A model generated the notes under the pieces. It was not told where the DNA came from and made no database searches. It saw nothing but the letters and a program-made list of their open reading frames with translations. Source: a virus. From it: DNA of 28,265 nt. The position numbers and the translations under genes were made by a program. This document shows, one piece after another, positions 16,423 to 22,057 of the stretch (positions are counted from its first letter, which is position 1; every line of letters begins with the position of its first letter). The DNA lies in IMG/VR virus record IMGVR_UViG_3300031857_001049, positions 1 through 28,265 of that record; one strand, 5' to 3'.

Positions 16423-16437
16423 TGAGAATGATTCGCA
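16423..16437. promoter_or_regulatory. Fur-like box 1
   Basis: TGAGAATGATTCGCA matches 11 of 12 defined positions of the 7-1-7 Fur operator TGAnAATnATTnTCA. It lies 20 nt from the TTGACA hexamer (16398-16403), on the upstream side of that minus-strand element. Confidence 0.4.
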
Positions 16438-16514
16438 TTTACTTAGATGGTTATGGTTTATAACTAGTTGCATGAATGAGACAGATGCACCTTTTCTAGG
16501 GGTCTTAATCTTAT

Positions 16515-16529
16515 TGAGAATCATTCGTA
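16515..16529. promoter_or_regulatory. Fur-like box 2
   Basis: TGAGAATCATTCGTA matches 10 of 12 defined Fur-operator positions and differs from box 1 at only two of 15 bases. The two sites start 92 bp apart. It is 40 nt from the end of the small minus-strand gene. Confidence 0.35.
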
Positions 16530-16536
16530 TCCTTCC

Positions 16537-16554
16537 ATTAGGTGTTTACCCTAT
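16537..16554. repeat. TTAGG-TTTACCCTA palindrome-like element
   Basis: ATTAGGTGTTTACCCTAT has inverted TAGG / CCTA arms around a GTTTA core. It belongs to the same element family as sites at 17069, 19949 and 22680, all in or next to control regions. A related half, ACTTACCCTTA, follows at 16561-16571. Confidence 0.4.
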
Positions 16555-16568
16555 CCTAGTACTTACCC

Positions 16569-16796
16569 TTATAGACAATCTTCATTAGGGCTGTTAGTTA
16601 TCCCGCGATCTATTTTTAAAATACTCATGTCCATGTCAGGGCGAAACCCTTGATTGTGGGCATAGTGGTATAAATCCAACACGTTTTCAAACCCTCTACA
16701 TAAATTGCCATTTCCCGCTGAAAGCAAGATCATCCGTTCTGGGGCTGACAATGTCCTTTGGAAATATCGGGTATCAGGTTTTGAGGGTCTGCCCAT
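16569..16796 (-). CDS. Small unknown protein, possible DNA-binding regulator
   Basis: A protein of 75 residues. It begins MGRPSKPDTRYFQRTLSAPE, with a GRP basic arm, and continues RMILLSAGNGNLCRGFENVL as two predicted helices, then DLYHYAHNQGF. The pattern '..pe...ll..GnGN...G...vl.ly' suggests a compact DNA-binding fold like those of small phage regulators, but I cannot assign a family. It is isolated between the two non-coding control stretches, which is where regulators usually lie. The Shine-Dalgarno is weak (GGTGA). Confidence 0.65.
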   Translation of the reverse strand: MGRPSKPDTRYFQRTLSAPERMILLSAGNGNLCRGFENVLDLYHYAHNQGFRPDMDMSILKIDRGITNSPNEDCL

Positions 16797-16942
16797 TGTT
16801 TTTTCACCAATTAAATGAATTTAAATAATTGTATACCTATGTTCTACGGGTTTCTACTAGTTTTGTAAAAAGGCTCAGGAAGGCCATTTTTAGCCCGTTA
16901 GAGAGCCTCAAACCTCTGTCCATACTTACCCATCAAAAATAG

Positions 16943-17023
16943 TTATCCACACCACAAGTTATAGATGTCCACAATTCCAACTCTTATATAAGACTGAAAC
17001 CTGTGAATAACTGGTACTCCACA
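16943..17023. other. DnaA-box cluster
   Basis: TTATCCACA (16943-16951) and TGTGAATAA (17002-17010, reverse of TTATTCACA) are exact matches to the bacterial DnaA box TTATNCACA in opposite orientations. ATGTCCACA (16965-16973) and TACTCCACA (17015-17023) each match with two mismatches. The first two box starts are 22 bp apart, two helical turns. Confidence 0.6.
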
Positions 17024-17068
17024 GGGTATGCATTAGGGTTTTTACTTAAGGGTTTAAAGTTGGTAAAA

Positions 17069-17085
17069 CTAGGGTTTGTACCTAG
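17069..17085. repeat. CTAGG-N7-CCTAG inverted repeat
   Basis: CTAGGGTTTGTACCTAG has perfect 5-bp arms. It belongs to the TAGGGTTTA(Y)CCTA element family and lies about 75 bp before the first plus-strand gene, a fitting place for an operator. Confidence 0.45.
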
Positions 17086-17123
17086 AGTTTTTCTTTTTTT
17101 GTTTGGTAATATATCTTTACTGA

Positions 17124-17138
17124 CCTAGCAGATCTAGG
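17124..17138. repeat. CCTAG-N5-CTAGG inverted repeat
   Basis: CCTAGCAGATCTAGG has perfect 5-bp arms, in the reverse arm order to the other palindromes. It ends 22 nt before the ATG of the first plus-strand gene, so it may be an operator or a leader hairpin. Confidence 0.4.
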
Positions 17139-17160
17139 GACTTTAAAAGGCGTTAATAAA

Positions 17161-17415
17161 ATGGCTTATAACTTCAACATCAAATTGCACCCTTGGGGAA
17201 ACAGTCCAGAATTCGGCACTGTTGTGGTAGACGAAACCGCTATGTATGGCGGATGGGATTACAAAGACGGAAGCGAAGGCGGAGGTCTGTGGTTTGAGAA
17301 AACCTCAAAAGGTAAGTTAAATCTTACAGATTTTGATGGGTCTTATGCTTTACCCAAAAAAGTTATTGAGGCTCTCCGCTTGGCGGGTTTCTCAGTAGAT
17401 GCTGATTTTGAATAA
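17161..17415 (+). CDS. Unknown early protein, first gene of plus-strand cassette
   Basis: A protein of 84 residues. It starts AYNFNIKLHPWGNSPEFGTV, has a Gly/Trp/Tyr-rich centre (GGWDYKDGSEGGGLWFEK) and a C-terminal helix (PKKVIEALRLAGFSVDADFE). I do not recognise it. It is the first gene rightward of the candidate origin, so it is probably expressed early. The Shine-Dalgarno AAAAGGCG is about 8 nt upstream of the ATG. Confidence 0.78.
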   Translation: MAYNFNIKLHPWGNSPEFGTVVVDETAMYGGWDYKDGSEGGGLWFEKTSKGKLNLTDFDGSYALPKKVIEALRLAGFSVDADFE

Positions 17416-17425
17416 GGGGCAAACC

Positions 17426-17641
17426 ATGAAATATACAAAAGCTGTCGATATCTGGGCACTGTCTCAAGATCAGCGCAAACAACTCCAAGTCGGTCAATGG
17501 GTCTTAGCGGGTGGCTCTAAGGGTCAATGGCTTGGACAAAAAGCCTCAGGCACTGATGTAGCCGCATGGCATCATTCAGGGATTAAGGGTTGGAAGGCCA
17601 AAGTCTCTACCCTTCGGGCTTATGCTAAGAATTGGGGTTAA
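17426..17641 (+). CDS. Unknown small protein
   Basis: A protein of 71 residues starting at the ATG at 17426 (MKYTKAVDIWALSQDQRKQL), behind an AAGGGGC Shine-Dalgarno. A longer reading from 17399 has no ribosome site and would overlap the previous gene. The body QVGQWVLAGGSKGQWLGQKA suggests a small SH3-like beta domain, followed by a basic KGWKAKVSTLRAYAKNWG tail. Function unknown. Confidence 0.75.
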   Translation: MKYTKAVDIWALSQDQRKQLQVGQWVLAGGSKGQWLGQKASGTDVAAWHHSGIKGWKAKVSTLRAYAKNWG

Positions 17642-17644
17642 ACC

Positions 17645-17902
17645 ATGAAAAACTATTCTTGGAAATACTTAGTCTGCTCGATGGCAATTACTGACCTTGC
17701 AGACCTTGATCTAAATGGGTCAATTCCTGATGACTGGAAATTTACAGTAAAGAATGGCTCAACTCTTTACGATGAAGTTGGCTCTGCTTGGAGGGAAAGG
17801 TCAGAAAATACAGTTTATTTGTCTCATAAAAACGATTCTGACTCTAAACAAAGATGGTTTCACCCTGACACAATGGTCGATGTTTATAAGGTGTCACTAT
17901 GA
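17645..17902 (+). CDS. Unknown small protein
   Basis: A protein of 85 residues starting 3 nt after the previous stop. The motifs are KYLVCSMAITDLADLDLNGS and IPDDWKFTVKNGSTLYDEVG, with a later YLSHKNDSDSKQRWFHPDTM. It looks like a mixed alpha/beta soluble protein. No family recognised. Part of the tightly packed plus-strand cassette, so co-transcribed with its neighbours. Confidence 0.75.
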   Translation: MKNYSWKYLVCSMAITDLADLDLNGSIPDDWKFTVKNGSTLYDEVGSAWRERSENTVYLSHKNDSDSKQRWFHPDTMVDVYKVSL

Positions 17903-18090
17903 AAAAAGATGAAGCTATTTCATACGCAAAGGAAAAGGTTAAAACGTTTAGAGACTCTTTGGATGGCATTGAAATATGGGAAATGCCCAATGGTTCTTAT
18001 GATGTTGTTCATACTTCAAACAGTAACGGGCGAAACGATAACATTGCCAAAGGTGGCAAAAAGATACAAACAATTAAGGGCAAAGCATGA
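17899..18090 (+). CDS. Unknown small protein
   Basis: A protein of 63 residues whose ATG overlaps the previous TGA (ATGA). It begins KKDEAISYAKEKVKTFRDSL, a charged helix, then EIWEMPNGSYDVVHTSNSNG and a lysine-rich tail. Unknown family. The overlaps at both ends and its place in the chain favour this frame over the competing one at 17909-18097. Confidence 0.72.
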   Translation: MKKDEAISYAKEKVKTFRDSLDGIEIWEMPNGSYDVVHTSNSNGRNDNIAKGGKKIQTIKGKA

Positions 18091-18182
18091 ACGATAACCA
18101 AAAAGATATCATCACAGCAATCTTGGCGGGTCTTATCCTGTGTTTTGGTCTTTTGGCGTACTTTGATGTCCTGACCAAATAA
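18087..18182 (+). CDS. 31-residue single-pass membrane peptide
   Basis: A very short gene: MNDNQKDIITAILAGLILCF, then GLLAYFDVLTK. About 18 hydrophobic residues form one transmembrane helix with a short polar N-terminus. It is supported by the ATGA overlap with the previous stop and by the tight spacing of the cassette. Such peptides are common among phage early genes that act on the host membrane. No function can be assigned. Confidence 0.65.
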   Translation: MNDNQKDIITAILAGLILCFGLLAYFDVLTK

Positions 18183-18214
18183 TTTTCTTTTCTTTTTTTT
18201 AATAGGTGTAAATG

Positions 18215-18544
18215 ATGACAATTGAAACTGAAACACGCTTGCAAGATCATGTGCAACATATTGCAAACACAATCACAAAAGGCTTTAGTGAAGAGCTAAA
18301 TTATGACGATGAGCCAATGAGCGCCTTTGATTATCTCCAAGACGCATTAGACATTGAATACATTGTCAACAGTAAGAGAGAATATTTGGGCGCTAGGGTT
18401 TTGGTTGCCTTTGGTGGCCCTAATATCTGGGTCAATACTCGCACAAAAGTAGTCGAGGGCTATTGGTGGGGCGAATACGCTAAAGCCTCATTTGATGATG
18501 GCATTGGTTTAGATGATGCCTTACAGACTTTGTGGGAGTGCTGA
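18215..18544 (+). CDS. Conserved protein with VLVAFGGPNIWVNT motif, unknown
   Basis: A protein of 109 residues. The central stretch ARVLVAFGGPNIWVNTRTKV followed by VEGYWWGEYAKASFDDGIGL is similar to a widespread small bacterial/phage family with the pattern a.vlvafGGPnI.vdt....v.gyWw. Its function is unknown. The ATG at 18215 is better spaced from AGGTG (6 nt) than the adjacent ATG at 18212. It lies 32 nt after the membrane peptide gene, behind a T-rich stretch without a hairpin. Confidence 0.82.
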   Translation: MTIETETRLQDHVQHIANTITKGFSEELNYDDEPMSAFDYLQDALDIEYIVNSKREYLGARVLVAFGGPNIWVNTRTKVVEGYWWGEYAKASFDDGIGLDDALQTLWEC

Positions 18545-18545
18545 A

Positions 18546-18749
18546 ATGTACAAACAAGATATACAAAACCTTGCTGAGAATGCTTTGCATGAGGCTTGCC
18601 GACATATCCAAGACGTTCTAGGCGTTAAAACTGGAGATAATGCCGCCTATTTTTTCAGCGGTGAAGCTGAAGACACAATATATAGAATTTTTAGAAACTA
18701 TATTCAAGACGAATTATCAATTCAAGAATATAAAACCGAGGACAATTAA
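18546..18749 (+). CDS. Small helical acidic protein, unknown
   Basis: A protein of 67 residues, taken from the ATG at 18546 (1 nt after the previous stop). It reads YKQDIQNLAENALHEACRHI, then QDVLGVKTGDNAAYFFSGEA, and an acidic tail. It resembles small phage proteins with the pattern a..al..ac..iq..lGv..gd.Aa.fFsg. I believe this family recurs in early regions, but it has no known role. The longer frame from 18513 would overlap the previous gene without a ribosome site. Confidence 0.75.
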   Translation: MYKQDIQNLAENALHEACRHIQDVLGVKTGDNAAYFFSGEAEDTIYRIFRNYIQDELSIQEYKTEDN

Positions 18750-18750
18750 A

Positions 18751-18927
18751 ATGACTTTTAGAACTTATCTCATTGAGTTTTACCCATACCCTGATTGTGT
18801 TCACGCTGAATATGATGAAATAAGCGCAGAATCTTTAGAGGATGCGGTGGCTGAACTAAAAAAATATCACCCAGATGCTGAGATTTTGAACACCTACATC
18901 CACACAGCGTGTTTAAACGGCCTATGA
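18751..18927 (+). CDS. Small unknown protein, end of plus-strand cassette
   Basis: A protein of 58 residues: TFRTYLIEFYPYPDCVHAEY, then DEISAESLEDAVAELKKYHP and DAEILNTYIHTACLNGL. The beta-alpha-beta pattern with 'eSledAvaelkk..p.aeil' looks like a small ferredoxin-like or host-protein mimic, but that is only a shape argument. The ATG at 18751 follows the previous stop by 1 nt. The longer reading from 18640 overlaps the previous gene heavily. Confidence 0.7.
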   Translation: MTFRTYLIEFYPYPDCVHAEYDEISAESLEDAVAELKKYHPDAEILNTYIHTACLNGL

Positions 18928-18977
18928 TTTATGCTTGCATTGCTCTAATTCTGCGAATACTTAGCGGTAAACGCTAA
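18924..18977 (+). CDS. Possible 17-residue peptide
   Basis: MIYACIALILRILSGKR starts at an ATG that overlaps the previous TGA (ATGA) and ends just before the terminator. It is hydrophobic with a basic end. The coupling suggests it may be translated, but at 17 residues it may be accidental. Confidence 0.3.
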   Translation: MIYACIALILRILSGKR

Positions 18978-18986
18978 ACCCTCAGG

Positions 18987-19007
18987 CCCTCTAAGGAGGG
19001 TTTTTTT
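18987..19007 (+). terminator. Intrinsic terminator of the plus-strand cassette
   Basis: CCCTC-TAAG-GAGGG is a perfect 5-bp stem with a 4-nt loop followed by seven T. A longer alternative pairs AAACCCTC (18976-18983) with GAGGGTTT (18996-19003). No U-run exists in the minus direction, so it acts on the plus strand only. Confidence 0.88.
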
Positions 19008-19048
19008 ACGTCCATGCTACCCAACTATTGACCAGTGCTAAAAAACGC

Positions 19049-19339
19049 CTAAAACGGGCTTTTATCGCCTTTTGAGGGCATATCTTCGCACAATCTGCGG
19101 ATGGTTTCATTCAGTGCATCTATTTCATCCATCTTTTGAATAGCCCATGCCCTCTTTTGCCCATGCCATCCAAGCACTGGGTTTCTATGGCAATCAACAC
19201 AAAGGGCTATGCAAGTATATTGAAGCCCTTGTTTGTAGTGGTGAGCCTCACTCGGTGGTGGTGCTTCGCAAACGCTACAAGGGAGGTTTTTAACCCTTGC
19301 AAGGTGTAACCTCTCTTTGGCGTTTAGTTTGTTGTTCAA
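19049..19339 (-). CDS. Small HNH / Ref-like nuclease
   Basis: A protein of 96 residues. It has PCSVCEAPPPSEAHHYKQGL (Cys 21, Cys 24, His 33-34) then LCVDCHRNPVLGWHGQKRAW (Cys 47, Cys 50, His 51, His 59). The C-x2-C ... HH ... C-x2-C-H ... H layout is that of zinc-stabilised HNH nucleases of the DUF968/Ref type found in phage recombination modules. It probably cuts DNA during recombination. The last gene of its minus-strand block; it overlaps its upstream neighbour by 4 nt. No intron or inserted target gene is visible, so homing is unlikely. Confidence 0.82.
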   Translation of the reverse strand: MNNKLNAKERLHLARVKNLPCSVCEAPPPSEAHHYKQGLQYTCIALCVDCHRNPVLGWHGQKRAWAIQKMDEIDALNETIRRLCEDMPSKGDKSPF

Positions 19340-19659
19340 GTGGTGGCCTTCATTTCCATTCGGGCACTATATTGCTCTGTTCTCCAGCACTCTATGCGGG
19401 CTTGAGCCGAGGTCATAAGCCAGCGAAAACGCTCTTCCTTCTCCACGGCTTGCCTGATGCCTTCTAAAATTTCAATGTAATCAGCATGAGCATAGGCATA
19501 GGTTTCTTGTTTTCCGAGCACTTCAGTACCCGCTTGGCTCATGAGTTGGGCTTTGCGTGATTTCCTGAACTCTTCTAAATACATTCTATCGGCCTTGGCT
19601 TTGGCATATAGTGGAGCAGTATCAATTAAGTATTGGATGGCTTTAGTTGGTTCGTTCAT
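19336..19659 (-). CDS. Conserved helical protein next to HNH gene, unknown
   Basis: A protein of 107 residues, nearly all helical: AIQYLIDTAPLYAKAKADRM, YLEEFRKSRKAQLMSQAGTE, and EKEERFRWLMTSAQARIECW. The pattern 'aplyAkAkAdrmyLeefrKS.kA.lm' recurs in phage recombination loci, but its function is unknown. It might be a structural accessory to the annealing or nuclease proteins. It is coupled by ATGA overlaps to the genes on both sides. Confidence 0.82.
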   Translation of the reverse strand: MNEPTKAIQYLIDTAPLYAKAKADRMYLEEFRKSRKAQLMSQAGTEVLGKQETYAYAHADYIEILEGIRQAVEKEERFRWLMTSAQARIECWRTEQYSARMEMKATT

Positions 19660-19895
19660 ACATCCTCATACTTGTAGTTGAGTTTGTGATGCTGAAAACG
19701 CATTGCTGCCTCCATCTCTAGTTCTTTGCAAGCCTCCTCGGACATACATCCCACAATATCACGACCCTCGAACCAAACTTCTTTGACAGACTCGTTATAT
19801 GTGGATTTGTCATCGTCTATTTCGTATTCATAGACAACTGTCACTACTTCGCTACCCTGACCGATTGTTGTATCAAATTCCCAAGTTTTTTCCAT
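19656..19895 (-). CDS. Small acidic protein, unknown
   Basis: A protein of 79 residues: EKTWEFDTTIGQGSEVVTVV, then YEYEIDDDKSTYNESVKEVW, then a helix EEACKELEMEAAMRFQHHKL. It looks like two or three beta strands followed by a helix. A CAGGAGTCA Shine-Dalgarno precedes two adjacent ATG codons. The second (19895) has better spacing; 19898 would add one Met. Family not recognised. A palindrome of the TTAGG...CCTAA family lies about 55 nt upstream. Confidence 0.75.
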   Translation of the reverse strand: MEKTWEFDTTIGQGSEVVTVVYEYEIDDDKSTYNESVKEVWFEGRDIVGCMSEEACKELEMEAAMRFQHHKLNYKYEDV

Positions 19896-19948
19896 CATTG
19901 ACTCCTGTTTAAAAATTAAATGTTATTCCTGTTTTGCAAAGTTTTCTA

Positions 19949-19964
19949 TTAGGACTTACCCTAA
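19949..19964. repeat. TTAGG-N6-CCTAA palindrome
   Basis: TTAGGACTTACCCTAA has perfect 5-bp arms and a TTACCC core like the elements at 16537 and 16305. It spans the stop of the VRR-NUC gene and lies upstream of the 79-residue gene, so it could be an operator or promoter element for the last three genes of this block. Confidence 0.45.
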
Positions 19965-20222
19965 TGTCTGAATCATTCGTAAAGCCGCTTCAGGGCTGTC
20001 TATTCTGCACAATGTACCGCCACACCAATTCTCGAAAAAGTCTGTTTGTAGCTTGGTTAATCTCTTTTTAGAGTCTGTTTTGATCTCTACTAAGAACGTG
20101 TGACCTTTGTAGCCAACTAGCAAATCAACAGGCAGACCAATAATCCAAACGTATGCACCAGCGGCTCGCAAGGCAGAGACTATCTGTTCTTGGTTTGCGT
20201 CTACCCTTGCGGCTCTTCTCAT
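19956..20222 (-). CDS. VRR-NUC-type PD-(D/E)XK nuclease
   Basis: A protein of 88 residues. The fold signature is clear: VSALRAAGAYVWIIGLPVDL with Asp 33, then YKGHTFLVEIKTD with Glu 46 and Lys 48 (E-x-K), then TKLQTDFFENW with Gln 59. This is the small VRR-NUC / Holliday-junction-resolvase-like nuclease common in phage DNA-metabolism clusters. It probably cleaves branched DNA in recombination or before packaging. All catalytic positions appear intact. It overlaps the upstream gene by 4 nt. Confidence 0.87.
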   Translation of the reverse strand: MRRAARVDANQEQIVSALRAAGAYVWIIGLPVDLLVGYKGHTFLVEIKTDSKKRLTKLQTDFFENWCGGTLCRIDSPEAALRMIQTLG

Positions 20223-20431
20223 AGCAATGTCCCGTCTTTGATTCTGTTCATGTATTCTCTGATTCTGTCTCTAGCACCAGAGCCATAGATTCTTTCGGCT
20301 CTCTCAAGTCTGGCACGAATGAGATCACGATTCTTAGATGACTCCCAATTTCGATAGAGTTCCCTTGCTTCTGCTTGCTCAAGGATTACCCTATCGCTTT
20401 GGCCTTGAATGTTACGTCTGCTCCAAGTCAC
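20219..20431 (-). CDS. Small basic helical protein, unknown
   Basis: A protein of 70 residues with a GTG start at 20431, rich in Arg. Segments: TWSRRNIQGQSDRVILEQAE, ARELYRNWESSKNRDLIRAR, and RAERIYGSGARDRIREYMNR. It is all helical and basic, perhaps nucleic-acid-binding. It overlaps the upstream 37-residue gene by 20 nt and the nuclease gene by 4 nt, so translation is coupled to both. Function unknown. Confidence 0.68.
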   Translation of the reverse strand: MTWSRRNIQGQSDRVILEQAEARELYRNWESSKNRDLIRARLERAERIYGSGARDRIREYMNRIKDGTLL

Positions 20432-20525
20432 CAGTTAACTCCAAGGCTTGATTGATTAGACGTACGGGATATGGTACGCCTTCCTTAACTCTGTCTAACA
20501 GTCTCATTGCTTCAAAGTAGTTCAT
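20412..20525 (-). CDS. 37-residue conserved phage peptide
   Basis: A short gene, MNYFEAMRLLDRVKEGVPYP, then VRLINQALELTGDLEQT. It overlaps the Mom-like gene stop by ATGA. The pattern 'mnyfeAm.lLd.vreG..yp...in.AL.ltGD' resembles small phage proteins of unknown function. Its short length is natural for this type. It overlaps the following GTG-start gene in another frame. Confidence 0.68.
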   Translation of the reverse strand: MNYFEAMRLLDRVKEGVPYPVRLINQALELTGDLEQT

Positions 20526-21178
20526 ACAAATAAAAGTTGTTGGGTTTTTACAGTTGTTCCAGAGTCGTATCTCTGTGAGTCACCTTTTGGATAAGGCATA
20601 ACTTCGTATTTCAGCTTAGATCGCATGACTTTCTTGTCAGTCTTTGACCCGTGAAATAAGATGTAACGATGCTTCCTAGATCGTTCGACATAGTAAAAAT
20701 CATCACCATGAAGTTCTTTTATCTCTGCCAAAGTTAGGCCATCGCCAATGGTTTTAGCGTGTTTATGCTCTTGTCCTTTGATTGTCCAATCAATTCTGTT
20801 TGCTGATAAACCTGTGTAAAGGAAGTTGGTGGCTTGATAAACGTAACCCACATGACCTTTGCTTGTGTCGGCAAACGAAACCACAATCATTGGTTTTGGC
20901 AATAACTTGATTGAGTTCGCAACCAAAAATGATGCTTCGTTTTTATGGTTGTCCAACAAACAGACTCGGTTTAGCTCTAAAACTTTATCTGAGTACTCTT
21001 TCCCACAGATTCCCATGCAAAGTGGTGGTGAAGCGGGAATCCCATAAGTCACTACGCCAACCAGAATGTCATCTTTGTAAAGCCCAAACGCAAACATTAT
21101 TTGTGGCATACGCTTGGCATAGTGTTTTTCAAGTAACCACGGCTCAACTTCAAAGTTGTTAATCGGAAGAACTTTCAT
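20522..21178 (-). CDS. Mom-like DNA adenine modification enzyme
   Basis: A protein of 218 residues, close to Mu Mom (about 231). Key parts are WLLEKHYAKRMPQIMFAFGL, GVVTYGIPASPPLC, VLELNRVCL, NEASFLVANSIKLLPKP, VVSFADTSKGHVGYVYQATN, and HRYILFHGSK. This pattern is the Mom family, a GNAT-related fold that hypermodifies adenine in phage Mu and protects DNA from restriction. All long conserved blocks are present and the frame is intact. It probably protects this phage's DNA from host nucleases. The start (ATGA overlap with the DUF1376 gene) couples it to replication. Confidence 0.85.
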   Translation of the reverse strand: MKVLPINNFEVEPWLLEKHYAKRMPQIMFAFGLYKDDILVGVVTYGIPASPPLCMGICGKEYSDKVLELNRVCLLDNHKNEASFLVANSIKLLPKPMIVVSFADTSKGHVGYVYQATNFLYTGLSANRIDWTIKGQEHKHAKTIGDGLTLAEIKELHGDDFYYVERSRKHRYILFHGSKTDKKVMRSKLKYEVMPYPKGDSQRYDSGTTVKTQQLLFV

Positions 21179-21948
21179 GCTCTTTTCCTCAACTCAGCCA
21201 TCTTTGCCAACACTTCTAGCGGAATCGGAACTGCTTTTTTTCTGTCAGCTTCAATCTTCAGTAAAGCAGGTTCAGGCTCATTTGATGGTGGAACTGTGAC
21301 CCTTCCAATGTCAGCATGGTTTGGTTTGATAACCCAATCTGCCTTAAATGCTTGCCAACCACGAACAACACATTCCTCCAAGGCTTTCTCTAAAGTCCAA
21401 TTGGCCTTGTTTGCTTCAGTAGTTATGGCATCAATGGCTCTTTGTGTTATCGGTGCTTTCTTGGCTTTCCTCAAAGATTTGAATTCTTGCCAAACAGAAT
21501 CAGAAACACCTTCAGGTGTTGCAACGACAGTTGCTTTCTCTTTATTTGGTTTATGGTTAATGGTTATTGGTTCTTGGTTAGGGTTATTTTGGCTTTCATC
21601 TGGCAACCCAGAAATAACCGACTGGGTTTTCTTTGGCCTACCACCTAGCTTCCCATTGTTCTTATTTTTCTCTGCTTGCTCTTGATAATCTTTAATTTCA
21701 ACTTCAATGCGTTTGTGCTTATATCCTGTTTTTCCTAAAACAAAGAAATCTGACAATACATTTTGAAGGAATTTAACTTCATCAGAACCCAAACGTAACC
21801 GCCTAATAACCACTTGGGTTTCTTCTGGAATTGGTTGTTCATCAAGGTAATACCAATCAATCAACTGGCGATAAATGCCATGTTCAATTGTTGACAGATG
21901 GCCTGTATCTTTCCGATAGTCGGCAATGTTGAACTTGTAATAGTGCAT
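21175..21948 (-). CDS. DUF1376 replication-type protein
   Basis: From the ATG at 21948 this is 257 residues. MHYYKFNIADYRKDTGHLST, then EHGIYRQLIDWYYLDEQPIP and LRLGSDEVKFLQNVLSDFFV match DUF1376 (YdaU-type), a winged-helix-like domain of phage replication-initiation proteins. A lysine-rich linker with GKLGGRPKKTQ (AT-hook-like) and a second, C-terminal region (VWQEFKSLRKAKKAPITQRA) follow. A GGAAAA site precedes this ATG and family members start with such M.YY. An upstream ATG at 22023 would add 25 atypical residues. It may recruit host replication proteins. Confidence 0.85.
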   Translation of the reverse strand: MHYYKFNIADYRKDTGHLSTIEHGIYRQLIDWYYLDEQPIPEETQVVIRRLRLGSDEVKFLQNVLSDFFVLGKTGYKHKRIEVEIKDYQEQAEKNKNNGKLGGRPKKTQSVISGLPDESQNNPNQEPITINHKPNKEKATVVATPEGVSDSVWQEFKSLRKAKKAPITQRAIDAITTEANKANWTLEKALEECVVRGWQAFKADWVIKPNHADIGRVTVPPSNEPEPALLKIEADRKKAVPIPLEVLAKMAELRKRA

Positions 21949-22057
21949 AAATTTTCCGCTTTTTAAGACCCCTTTGAAAGAAACTGCGGCAGGAGAAGGG
22001 TTAACTCTTTTCGGTACGCTCATGACTTCGTACCTAGCCGTGTTTCAAAACATTGTA

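Larger units (their letters stand above)
16209..16568 (-). promoter_or_regulatory. Control region upstream of the packaging/structural block
   Basis: About 360 bp with no convincing gene. It holds a C9 run (16287-16295), an exact 13-nt direct repeat GGTTTACCCTCAT (16305-16317 and 16350-16362), a LexA-like box, a 10-nt palindrome ACAGTACTGT (16373-16382), a perfect minus-strand TTGACA -35 element (16398-16403) without a good -10, two Fur-like boxes, and a TTAGG...CCTA palindrome. Probably it holds a late promoter and operators, but I cannot fix a start site. Confidence 0.6.
16797..17160. promoter_or_regulatory. Divergent intergenic region, candidate replication origin
   Basis: A 364-bp gap between a minus-strand and a plus-strand gene. 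It holds two exact DnaA boxes, two weaker ones, several TAGGGTTT tracts (17033-17081), palindromes at 17069 and 17124, and an AT-rich run with TAATATAT near 17107-17114. It probably contains promoters for both directions, but no -35/-10 pair is convincing. Confidence 0.6.

Noticed and set aside
16153-16425. Plus-strand open frames over the packaging-gene control region
   Set aside because: They run antisense to the small terminase start, consist of low-complexity Pro/Ser/Tyr translations of pyrimidine-rich DNA and have no ribosome site.
17033-17081. TTAGGGTTT tracts resembling telomere repeats
   Set aside because: Only a few imperfect, irregularly spaced copies exist in the middle of a phage intergenic region. 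They fit the palindromic operator family better.
18009-18272. Minus-strand open frames opposite the plus-strand early cassette
   Set aside because: They lie across well-coupled plus-strand genes, begin without ribosome sites and have no recognisable domains.
19049-19339. HNH protein as a homing endonuclease
   Set aside because: It is coupled by 4-nt overlap to its operon neighbour and interrupts no gene. The Ref/DUF968-type motif layout fits a phage recombination nuclease.
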